From: Eucommia ulmoides
Lineage: Eukaryota > Streptophyta > Magnoliopsida > Garryales > Eucommiaceae
Assembly: GCA_016647705.1 (NCBI GenBank)
Contig: CM028330.1
Coordinates: 47,334,397-47,398,396 of the forward strand
DNA length: 64,000 bases
Reading direction: 5' to 3'
In this document: piece after piece, positions 12,090 to 22,089 of the stretch
How the letters are laid out: every line of letters begins with the position of its first letter
How positions within the stretch are numbered: the first letter of the stretch is position 1
Made by a program: the position numbers and the translations under genes
Notes under the pieces: generated by a model
Databases searched by the model: none
Told to the model about the DNA's origin: nothing
The model's input: only the letters and a program-made list of their open reading frames with translations

Positions 12090-12720
12090 TAAGCGAGAGT
12101 TATATCGTGTATTCATATTTGAAAAATATTCACAGGTTGATTCATCAATCTATGATTAAGCGAAAAAAATTCATCACTGCATACGTATTTAAAACTAAAA
12201 TAGAACGCTTCAATCGAAAACACCTCGAAATAGAATTCATTCATGAAAAATTCAATATACAATTTCATAAATTAAATATTTCAGATATTTTTTCCCAAGC
12301 TCTAGCACTCCGCTGCTACTTGCTTCGCAAAAAACCTCCTTTTAAAATTAAGCAGATGATGAAACTATAAACAGACTATAAAGATTTCGATAATCCTAAA
12401 ACTATAAACAGACCATAAACATACATTATTTATTATTTGATTGTTTCGAAGGCCCTTCTTTAGATTTTGATGGTAAAATTATTCAACTATTTACATCAAA
12501 CCTAACAAAATAAGCACGAAAAACCCTTCCAAAGTTGAGAAAATCACACACTGGTATAATCTGACCAAATCTATATCATACGAACACACCCTATCAACCC
12601 AGAATAAAAAATGAAGAAAACAAGATGAGTAGTGTGTGCATCGTTTGCCCATGGAGACGTAATGGCACAACGACGGCACGACGAGGCAATCATGATGGTG
12701 GAACAGTTAAAGTTTTTTAA
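12090..12720. repeat. Old dispersed repeat R1, copy 1
   Basis: Blocks in order: a motif starting TTAAGCGAGA, CACCTCGAAATAGAATTCAT, TGCTTCGCAAAAAA, AAGATTTCGATAATCC, TTTACATCAAACC, TTCCAAAGTTGAG, then TGCATCGTTTGCCCATGG. The same order recurs at 13600-13945 plus 18981-19575, split by the chromovirus. The ORF at 12107-12370 is not conserved in the second copy and is not called. No coding function is recognised. Confidence 0.55.
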
Positions 12721-13599
12721 TAGACTTAAGCCTCATACAATTCTAGTAAAAAAACATTTCAATACCACAGCAAGTGTGAAAGCCTACCTTTAATGAAATT
12801 TAACAATCATCATTCGCTAAGTAACTCTGAATTTCACAACCAAATGCAAATTAAAACAAAATAATAGAATAAAAATACACATGACTGTAAATAAGCATTG
12901 GTGACTTCAAATAATAACGCACATTCGAAATCTCCACAGATAGCATCGATAACGTCAAAGTAGAAAGAAATGTTCAGCAAAATTGATATTAATCAGACAG
13001 GGATAACTAATAATTTCATAATTCTCATCATCTACTATCGATTCCATCTACACCAAGCATGAAAATTACAAATCGAATGAGAAAACGATCAAAGATACAG
13101 AGAATTGGAAGATAAAAAAAAAAAAACATAATTAGAGGCACCAGATCATCCTATTCAAGCGATAATCAAGATACTCAAAATATTTTGAGCATTCACCAAA
13201 CAAAAGGCGCATCATTTGGCCTCACAAATCCATTAATATATGACCAAAAATCTGGCGGCCATAACTCGAAGACAAATCTATCTATTAGAATCCTCATTAC
13301 CTATTTGATGAATATAACCTTGGATTTTTCGATTGGCCTACAATTAAGAAGTGAAGTAATATGGTGAAATAAAGAGAGCGATTACATGCATTCAAGAGTT
13401 AAAGACAACAAAAGTAAAATTCATAAAATTAGCTTCAATTTCTAGTAATAAAAACACACATCACATCCAAACAATGAATGTTTTTATCACCAACAGCAAA
13501 ACTCAAATTTTTTAAACTACATAATGAATAGTAAGCTTATCAAATACCGACGTCATATGGTTTATAACACAATCGAGATTAGGTGAGAGATTAATCGAA
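12721..13599. other. AT-rich stretch between R1 copies
   Basis: I see no gene, RNA or clear repeat here apart from a short A-run near 13115. Short ORFs on either strand resemble nothing I know. Confidence 0.4.
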
Positions 13600-13945
13600 C
13601 TTGAAAAAGACATTAAGCGAGATTTATACCTGTGAATCCTTACCAAAAAAATATCGACATGCTGATCTATCAAACTCGTCCGCAATTGAGAGAAAAAACG
13701 CAGAACATCACACATGTTGAAGATTAAAATAACATTCTTCAATCTAAAACACTTCAAAATAGAATTAATCCATGAAAAATCAATATACCCTAGTATTTTG
13801 TCGTTGCTTGCTTCGCAAAAAAAGCTCATTTTAGCCATGAATAGATCATTGAATGGCGAAGAAAGAACTATTACATGCTATGAAGATTTCGTCAATCCTA
13901 AAAAGAAAAAGAAAAAAAACTTGATATTGGTCCCTGATTTTGATA
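13600..13945. repeat. Repeat R1, copy 2, left part
   Basis: Matches 12090-12400: ATTAAGCGAGA, then CACTTCAAAATAGAATTAAT, TGCTTCGCAAAAAA and GAAGATTTCGTCAATCC. It stops at the chromovirus 5' LTR and resumes after the 3' LTR at 18981. Confidence 0.5.
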
Positions 13946-14364
13946 TGTGCAATTTACATGGGTCTTATGTGGGTCTTGCATATAGGTGGTTGTGTTGTAT
14001 TGTTTTCTCTCTCTAGGAGCAGTTTACGTGGGTCATGCATGTAAATGGTTGTGTTGTATTGTTTCCTCTCTCTCGGTGCAATTATGTGGTTAATTTGGGT
14101 CTTGCATGTGGGTAGTTGTGTTGTATTATATTTTTTCTCTGTAGATAGTGTAGTAGATAGTGGGTCTTGGTAGTGTAGGATAGTTTGTGGTTGTACTTGA
14201 GTTTGCATGTTTGTGGGTTGATTCCCTCTCTCTATGTAGTTGTAGATCTTGTTTGTATAAAGCCTAACATGTTGAATGAAAATTGGGAGATCAATTTACC
14301 AAAGTTCTTATCTTCTTCTTCTCATGCTTCTCTCTCTTCCTCAACTCTAAATTCCTTCTTACCA
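13946..14364 (+). repeat. Chromovirus 5' LTR
   Basis: Starts TGTGCAATTTACATGGG and ends near TTCTTACCA. It contains three tandem units of about 60 bp, each starting GCA(G/A)TTTA and including GGTTGTGTTGTATT; the 3' LTR has only two. Outside that block the two LTRs align closely (for example GATAGTGTAGTAGATAGTGG). Confidence 0.75.
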
Positions 14365-14366
14365 AC

Positions 14367-14379
14367 TAGTATCCAGAGC
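14367..14379 (+). promoter_or_regulatory. Primer binding site, initiator-Met tRNA type, degenerate
   Basis: TAGTATCCAGAGC directly follows the LTR and differs slightly from the usual TGGTATCAGAGC. Confidence 0.55.
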
Positions 14380-14390
14380 GCAGTTCCGAT

Positions 14391-15110
14391 CATGGGCACT
14401 CACGGCAAAACGAATGTAGAATTTCGCAACGAAGTCAACGAAATCTTAGCACGACATGAGTCAAGTTTCAGTCAGGTGAACGTCACCTTACAAACAGTAT
14501 TAATCGAGCTTCAAGCTCTTCAAATCTCACGTAGCCCAAATAATAGCTCTCCCAAAACCAATCCATTCGCACACGAAGATTCCTCAAGCGCATTTGTCCT
14601 CCTTCCATTTAGAAGGAATTGCCCTATAATGGTATAGGTGGTTGACGAAATTTTGTAGACCACACATATGAGAGAAATTTTCCAAGGTTGTACTACTCTG
14701 GTTTGGTCCAACCGATTACGAGGACCCATTAGAAGTTCTGACTCACCTTAAACAAACCACTACCATGGAAGCTTATTAAGAAACGTTCAAGAAACTCTCG
14801 CACCGTGTTGATGGCCTTCCTAAAAAATTTCTAATTAGGTGTTTTATTGCGGGACTTCGAGATGACATTTGTATACACATTAAAATTAAACAAACTCGTA
14901 GCTTGGAAGATACGATAGGAGAGGCTTGACTCATCGAAGAACGGAACCAACTACAGCGGAAACCAAACCAACAATTCCACTCCCAAACTGCCTTGTTGAC
15001 ATAGAGAACGTCACCGAATCCAACAGTCGTAGTGTTGGGGCCTCCACCAATCCAATGCATGAACCAAACTTCCAATATCCCCCAATAAAGCTTCTGTTGA
15101 ATCACTAATC
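14391..15110 (+). pseudogene. Chromovirus gag remnant
   Basis: ATG at 14391 begins a frame with EFRNEVNEILARHESSF and a following helix-rich stretch, typical of the N-terminus of chromoviral Gag. Past 14637 the capsid-like region continues in other frames (for example around 14694-14830). No intact zinc knuckle is seen. In the ancestral element Gag formed the particle that packages the RNA. Confidence 0.6.
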
Positions 15111-18100
15111 AAGAGGCTCGAGAACGTCGAGAGAAGGGGTTATGTTATTCTGTGATGAGAAATTCACTCCAGACCATCGTTGCGAAACGGCTGCAATTAT
15201 TTATGATTGAGGACTCACCTAATGCGAGCATCAAGGATGTCGAGGGCATTCAAACAGAAGTAAAAAATCTAGAAATGGTACCCGAGATATCTTTCCATGC
15301 AATTGCAGGTATTGAACATCCACAAACCATACGCGTCCTAGGTAAGCTAAAAAAATAGAAATGTAATTGTGCTAATAGGCGACAGCAACACTCATAACTT
15401 TATCAATAAGGCCATAGTCTCTAATTTTGGGTTACCCGTAATGCAAGACAAGAAATTCCAAGTCATAGTGGCTAACCAAGAGAAGATAAAATGCGTTGGA
15501 CAATGTCGGGCGCTCACATTCACCATCCAATGACATCTTGTCACCGCCGACTACTACATTCTTCCAGTCTCAGTGAGCTAGCTAGTATTAGGAGTGCAAT
15601 GACTTGCAACTCTCAAACCCATTGAGATGGACTACAAGCATCTAACCATGACCTTCAAATTGGAAGGTACTACCCACACCTTTCTAGGTATGGGACGAGC
15701 TGGCGTCGATGCATTAACTGACAAGGAACTCAATGGAATGCAAGGCACGAGATATTTTCTTCAAATAATTCCCTCCAGCGATGACCAACTGAATTTCTAC
15801 CCACCCAAAATTGGGCGCCTCCTTGTGGAATACTCTCATGTATTTGAACCGCCCATTAGTTTACATCCAAGATGGTCACATGACCATCAAATTCCATTGC
15901 ATCCGAATGTGAGACCAATAAGTGTGATGCCATATCGCTACCCGTATTACCAGAAAACTGAGATAGAGAAGATGGTAAAAGAGCTTTTGCAATCTAGGTT
16001 GATAAGGATAAGTAACAGCCCGTTCTCGTCACCGGCTCTATTAGTAAATAAGATGGATGGATCCTGGTGATTTTATGTGGACTATAGAGCTATAAACAAT
16101 ATAATGGTTAAATATAAGTATTTGATTATTGTGATTGATGAACTATTGGATGAGATCCATGAAGCTAATTTTTTCTCTAAACTAGATTTACGATCTGGAT
16201 ATTACCAAATTCGAGTACAAGAAGATGACATTCCTAAAATAGCTTTGCGGATGCATGAAGGGCATTACGAATTTATAGTAATGCCATTTGGCCTGACTAA
16301 TGCACCAACAACCTTCCAAAGCCTCATGAATGATCTCTTTTGTCCCTATCTCAGAAAATTTATTTTGGTTTTCTTTGATGATATTTTGGTGTATTCAAAA
16401 TCATGGGTAGACCATCTTACCCATTTACAAATTGTTCTAAAAAATTATCAACTAACGGTTTATTTGCGAAAGGGTCAAAATGCCGATTTGGTGTTATGCA
16501 GGTTGAGTACTTGGGTCACATTATTTCGCAACAAGGGGTGGTAGTCGATCCAGCCAAAATATAGCAGTCATTGAGTGGCCTACTTCGACAATGACAAAAA
16601 GGGTTTGTGGGTTTCTCGGTTTAGTAGGATACTACGGAAAATTCATCTATAATTTTGGATGTATAGCGACTCCGTTGACCCGACTTTTGACCAAGGAAGG
16701 GTTTCAATAGAATGAAGAAGTAGAGAGGACCTTCCAACAATTAAAAGAGGCATTGACATCCGTACTAATTTTATGTCTTCCCGATTGGTCTCAACAATTC
16801 ATGATTGAACGTGATGCTAGCGGAATTGGAATTGGTGCAATTTGCACTCAATGAAATCGATCGGTGGCGTATTTTAGTGAAGCATTGAAGGGTTTAGCCC
16901 TGGCATTGTCCACCTACAAGAAAGAAATGTTGGCCATTGTCAAGGTAATTAAGAAATGGTGCCCATATTTGCTCGAAAAATCGTTTAAAGTATGCATCGA
17001 CCAAAAAAAATTAAATACCTACTGGAGCAATGGATTACGACACCAGCCCAAACACGATGGTTTCCAAAGATACTTGGTTATGATTATGAAATTGAATATA
17101 AAATAGGGCTTGAAAACCAAGGTGCAGATTCTTTGTCCCGTGTAGTTGAATTTCAATTTCTATCTAATTCTAAGATCTATGCAGATTGGTGGCCCATGCT
17201 TTAAGGAGAAGTCCAACATAACCCATTTTATGAAGAATTGATGAAGAGAAGTTCCTCCCAATCAAACCACCAGTTGCTACAATGAGATGGAGTATTCTTC
17301 AAATGAGGCAAAGTTTATTTGAGCTCTACCTCAACTTTGATTCCAAAGATAATTGATGATTGTCATTCACCGTCAATCGGTGGACATTTTGGGTTTCATA
17401 AAACCCTACCCCATATCAAGCGCAATTTTTTTTTTGTCCAATATACACCGAGCGGTGAAGGATTATTTGCAGCAATGTGATGTTTTCCAGTGGTTCAAGA
17501 CCGATTGTATGAAGCCAGGAAGATTGCTACAGTCTCTGTCGATCCCTACTCAAATGTGGACCGATATTTCAATGGACTTTATCAAAGGGTTACCATCGTC
17601 TAACGGATATAGTATTATCATGGTAGTCGTACACTGACTGACGAAATATGCTCACTTCATAGCCTTGAAGCACCTATTTACAGTCGTGACTGTAGCCAAG
17701 GTCTTCGTCACCAACGTCGTCCGCCTACATGATATTTCAACATCAATTGTTAGCGATTGAGACAAGGTGTTTATTAGCTCGTTTTGACGAACATTATTCT
17801 AACTGCAGGGAACTAAGTTGTGCATGAGCTCGAGTTACCACCCCCAAACCGATGGCCAAACCAAGGTAGTAAAACGAACCTTGGAATAGTAGTTGAGATG
17901 TTTTACCGGTGACCAGTTGCGAAAATGGTTCGAATGAATTCCTTAGGCCAAGTTTAGCTACAATACATCCACTCACTCCTTAACCAAGATAACACCCTTC
18001 CAAACTGTTTACAACATTCCGCCTCCAAGTGTACTGGCTTATGTATCGGGCACTTCCCATGTCTAAGCAATAGATGAGTACTTACGAGACCGAGATTCCA

Positions 18101-18600
18101 TTCTATGGGAGCTACGATGCAACCTTCTGTTGGCACAAGATCAAATAAAATATCAAGCAGACCAACATCGGCGCGAAGTCTCATTCGTGGTAATGGACTA
18201 TGTGTACTTGAAGCTATAACCTTATCGAGAAACTATGGTGGCTCTGTGACGCTTAGCCCATGTTTCTTTAGTCCATACTAAATCATTGAAAAAGTGGGAA
18301 AAATGGATTATAAATTGGCTTTGCCACCTAACTCTCAAATTCATAATGTGTTTCATGTCAGTTTGTTACAAAAGCATTTAGGACCAGTGACTCCAACGTC
18401 TACCCAACTTTCCCCCATCTCAGATACTTTGACCATCCTTTCACAACCATTAGCCATCTTAGATCGACAAGTGATCCGCAAAGTTAAATATTGTTCGAAG
18501 TTCGAAATCTTGGTGAAATGGGTTGGGGGTACCAACTGAGGATGCAACCTGGGAGAACGAGTGGTGTTTTACCAAGTAATATCTTGATTTTATCCTTGTG
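15111..18600 (+). pseudogene. Chromovirus pol with chromodomain, multiply broken
   Basis: The reverse transcriptase is the best preserved part: PYRYPYYQKTEIEKMVKELL (15930s), SPFSSPALLVNKMDGSW, a stop, then [43 protein letters not shown] and the catalytic box [10 protein letters not shown] (FxDD, intact). RNase H follows with RDASGIGIGAICTQ and a stop near 16855, then STYKKEMLAIVKV and ENQGADSLSRV. The integrase has its HHCC zone (DCHSPSIGGHFGFHKT) and core (WTDISMDFIKGLPSSNGYS). The end shows HNVFHVSLLQKHLG and a chromodomain-like QVIRKVKYCSKFEILVKWVG (about 18467-18526), then a frameshift. Many stops and shifts make it inactive. Confidence 0.85.
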
Positions 18601-18610
18601 GACAAGGATC

Positions 18611-18626
18611 TAAAAGAGAGAGGAAA
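18611..18626 (+). promoter_or_regulatory. Chromovirus polypurine tract
   Basis: TAAAAGAGAGAGGAAA directly precedes the 3' LTR start TGTGCAG. Confidence 0.75.
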
Positions 18627-18980
18627 TGTGCAGTTTACGTGGGTCTTGCATGTAGGTGGTTGTGTTGTATTGTTTTCTCTCTCTAGGTGCAGTTTACGTG
18701 GGTCTTGCATGTAGATGGTTGTGTTGTATTATATTATCTCTCTTAGATAGTGTAGTAGATAGTGGGTCTTGGTAGTGTAGGGTAGTTTATATAGTATTGG
18801 GTGGTTGTACTTGAGTTTGCATGTTTGTGGGTTGATTCTCTTTCTCTAGGTAGTTATGGATCTTGTTTATATAAAGCCTAACGTGTTGAATGAAAATTGG
18901 GAGATTAATTTACCAAAGTTCTTATCTTCTTTTTCTAATTCCTCTCTCTCTCTTCCTCAACTCTAAATTCCTTCTTACCG
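18627..18980 (+). repeat. Chromovirus 3' LTR
   Basis: Starts TGTGCAGTTTACGTGGG after the polypurine tract and ends near TTCTTACCG. It holds two tandem units of about 60 bp where the 5' LTR has three, which accounts for its shorter length (about 354 versus 419 bp). Confidence 0.75.
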
Positions 18981-19062
18981 GATTTGTTCTTTTCTTATTT
19001 AACTGTTTACATCAAACTTGAGATTTTGATAGTGAAATTGCTTAACTGTTCACATAAAACCC

Positions 19063-19103
<41 letters not shown>

Positions 19104-19575
19104 CACTCCAAAGTTGAGAAAACCATGCACCGGTATATCATAAGGTACAACTCTATCAACCTAGAGTAAAAATAAAAAAAAAAATGGAAAATGGTACAAA
19201 ATATAACAATAATAAACACGACTATAAAATTGAGAAAGAGATTTGCGAATTTAGAAATCATACCTTAACTCGAAGCTACGTCTAGCCAAATTGAAGTTCA
19301 ATCCAAAATCAACATTAGATATGGAGATAGAGCACTAAGATCTGTATACCGAATCCACGAGAGAGAAAGGGAGAGTCGAATAAGGTAGTGTGGAGGAGGG
19401 TGACAGTGATGGTCGGAGGTCGAGATAGAACAGATTGTGAAGGGGTAGTAGGGTATGCATCGTTTGTCCGTGGCAACCCGATAGCACAATGACGGCAACA
19501 CAATGGCACAACGATAGCGACGCGATTGCACAATGACAGCGACAGCACAACGAGTCAATGATGATGGAGGAATGA
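18981..19575. repeat. Repeat R1, copy 2, right part, with 35-base A-run
   Basis: Resumes R1 after the chromovirus: TTTACATCAAACTTG, then an uninterrupted run of 35 A at 19068-19102, ACTCCAAAGTTGAG, TGCATCGTTTGTCCGTGG and AATGACGGCAACACAATGG. The A-run has no counterpart in copy 1. The minus-strand ORFs across it are low-complexity. Confidence 0.55.
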
Positions 19576-20031
19576 TTGAATTGAGTTTTTAGGTTGCAGA
19601 TGAATGACGATGATGATGGAGAAATGATGGGTTTTTAGGTTGCACATGAATGATGTTAGAGGAATGAGAAACTGAATATATATGTGTTAGTTTAGGGGTT
19701 TAGGGTTCGGTGATTATAAGAAGGGGGAAGTATATTAAGGCACAATGGTTTGAGAGAAAGGGGGGCTGGGAGAAAGTTAGGACACAATAAGGAAATAAAA
19801 AGGGAAATAAGAGAAAACCAGTTTATACCTATATAAAGAAACAAACTTATAAAAGGCAAAAAAAAAAATAAAAAAAATGTATCTACATTATATAAAACAA
19901 ACTATTATTATCTAGATAATTAGATATAAATATTTAGGTTAAGTTTGTCAGTTAATCTGGACTGCTCTTTATGGGGAGTATAAAGAACGACTGAGATTTA
20001 CCTAGATGGCTTATGTACTACCTATTTTATC

Positions 20032-20079
<48 letters not shown>

Positions 20080-20190
20080 TGCACTTTCTTTTTATTATAT
20101 TATATTAGATGTTTAAATTAAAGTGATTCAATTTTAAATACTTCATTTTGAGTATGTTTAAGAGAGAAAAAAAAAATTGTAATAGTCTAA
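19576..20190. other. Non-coding stretch
   Basis: No gene is seen. GATGATGGAG(G/A)AATGA recurs at 19560-19630. AGGGGTTTAGGGTT near 19693 resembles a telomere-like motif but is a single short occurrence. Confidence 0.4.
20027..20080. repeat. (TTA)n microsatellite
   Basis: About 17 uninterrupted ATT/TTA triplets preceded by CATCATTATC. Confidence 0.9.
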
Positions 20191-20761
20191 GAGCATCTCC
20201 AACAGTTGTTAGAGATGATGTGCCACCCTCCATTTTAACATTTTTGAAAAAAAAAAAATGGCTCAAATAGATGTTAGATAATTTGTGCCAAAATCGCATT
20301 AATGTTCTACCATAACCATATTTGGTACATGTTGCACTCTTACCCAAAAAATGGCGAAGCAACTTTATTAATTTTTTGTGGGGTTTATTTTATTAATTTT
20401 ATTTTATTTGGGTTGAGTTTGATTATGTAGTTAATTATTTTTTAGTGAAAGTACTCAATCAAATATATTCATTAGATTTAACCTACATGAAAAAAAAAAA
20501 TTACATAATATTAATTGAAATTCAAACTAAATAAATAATAATAATAATAATTTAAAAATAAAAATAAAATAGATTTATAAATGATCAATTCAAAAAATTT
20601 AAACATAATTTTAATTTTTTAATTTTAATACAAAAATACGTTTAAAAAATGACACCCCATTTTTGACACATTTGTTAGAATACCCACCCAAAACCAAGAT
20701 ATGCTATTGTGTCATATTGGGTAGATGGCACATCAAATTTGATAAACTATTGGAGATTTTG
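20191..20761. mobile_element. MITE with GAGCATCTCCAACAGTT ends
   Basis: The left end GAGCATCTCCAACAGTT is mirrored on the right by AACTATTGGAGATTTTG (CAAAATCTCCAATAGTT on the minus strand). The GAGCATCTCCAA terminus is common on small non-autonomous DNA elements in many plants. Length is about 570 bp, AT-rich, without transposase. A target duplication could not be fixed. The minus-strand ORF 20105-20362 overlaps the left end and is not taken as a gene. Confidence 0.5.
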
Positions 20762-21272
20762 AGGGTTAAGTCCTCAAAAGGACAAAAGTAGTCCCTACTT
20801 CTATTTAACATTATTAACACTGTTATGGATTTGAACTTAGTTGAAACAAAAACATAACATGTGGACCAGTCGCAACCTAATCTAAAATGTTCACGGGTTT
20901 GGGAAGGTTTCTTGAAAGGGTTACTCAAAAAGTTTTTATTGATTGTAAAAAAGAAATGCTCATGGGTTTGCCAAGACCTCTTTGTTTCAAACTAAACTCT
21001 ACTAATTATGTGGTCATTGGGCCTCATATAAGAAAATAAAAAGAAGACAGCCATTGGCCTCAAAGTGAAAACACACACACAAACTAAGAATTGGGAATAA
21101 GCAAAACTTCCGTCCTTGACGTTAAATCCATAGTTATTTTATATTTTCTAATATTTGCATAGTTTTATGAAGGAAAATATATTATAGTCTTCATAAACAT
21201 ATAAATTGAAAAATAACATAATAATTTTTTTTTTAGAAAAAATCATATCTTCTTTGACTATTTTTTTTTTAT
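20762..21272. other. Non-coding stretch
   Basis: I see no gene or recognisable element. The minus-strand ORF at 20704-20928 has no familiar motif. Confidence 0.35.
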
Positions 21273-21648
21273 TGTTAGATTATGGAGTGAGGGGTCGACC
21301 CATGGAACATCCACATAGATCCAATATTTCATGGATAGTCACCATGTAAATAGGTGCACCTGTTGGTATTAAGAATCACATCTATTCGGTAGACACTCAC
21401 TGGAATGGACACGGTCTTTTGAGATTTTCTCTATAAATATACATTAATACCTCTAAAGGTTTCTATTCTCATCAGGTTATAGATAATTTGAGAGGCCTTG
21501 GTTAGTGACTGTGTGGATATAATCGAAAAATACTCTAGTATTTTTCTTGCAAACGAGAGAAGAAACAAAGAACGGATTATAAACGAGTCTTCCAATATTA
21601 TTTTTTTTTCAATTTTAGTTGTGTGAGCACTCAAGGTTGATCTCCCCA
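21273..21648 (+). repeat. Copia-type LTR followed by primer site
   Basis: Starts TGTTAGATTATGGAG, has a TATA-like CTCTATAAATAT near 21429, ends TGATCTCCCCA, and is followed at 21650 by TGGTATCAAGA, close to the initiator-Met primer site TGGTATCAGAG. It is therefore a 5' LTR or a solo LTR with a little leader. No gag is found downstream. Confidence 0.55.
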
Positions 21649-22089
21649 GTGGTATCAAGAATGGCTGTAGTCCCTCATTTTTTGAAATGGGACATGATGG
21701 CATTAATGTCGGTTGCGTCTTGATTAAATTTGCGAAATTTAGGTAAAGATCAGGTGTGTTTTGTTTCCCTCATTTTTTGAAACGGGACATGATGACGTCG
21801 ATGTCGGACGAGCCTGCATTAAAATTTCACAATTTCAATGCATATTAGGGATTTTTTTTATTTTTATTTTATTTTTTTTATTTTTTTTATGTACAGAAAA
21901 AAAAAATGTTAAATGTAACACACACTAGTGTTACAAATTTAACGCAGATAAAAAATGTTACATGTAACACAATCGGGGTTTGTTTAGTGTATCCCACAAT
22001 ATAATTCTTTTTCTATGTGTGTTTACTGATGAGTTTAGGTTGTTTAAAGACTAACAATAGAGTTAGTGTTGGAGCTTAGGGCAGTTGTC
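21649..22089 (+). other. Leader remnant and Mutator-like intron sequence
   Basis: TCCCTCATTTTTTGAAA with GGGACATGATG occurs twice, at about 21670 and 21760. From about 21905 motifs of the Mutator-like block begin (ATGTTAAATGTAACAC, then ATGTTACATGTAACAC near 21955). No ORF is credible. Confidence 0.4.

Larger units (their letters stand above)
13946..18980 (+). mobile_element. Degenerate chromovirus (Ty3/gypsy), both LTRs present
   Basis: Order: 5' LTR, primer site, gag, protease, reverse transcriptase, RNase H, integrase, chromodomain, polypurine tract, 3' LTR. The chromodomain at the end of pol places it in the chromoviruses. It is about 5.0 kb, near the usual size for the group. Many stops and frameshifts make it dead. 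It lies inside an older repeat (R1), so it is younger than that repeat. I could not match a 5-bp target duplication at its ends (TGATA left, GATTT right). Confidence 0.8.

Noticed and set aside
13941..18985. A target-site duplication for the chromovirus
   Set aside because: TGATA on the left and GATTT on the right do not match; decay or wrong end placement cannot be told apart by eye.
19690..19715. Telomere-like TTTAGGG motifs as an interstitial telomere
   Set aside because: Only about two imperfect, non-contiguous units are present.
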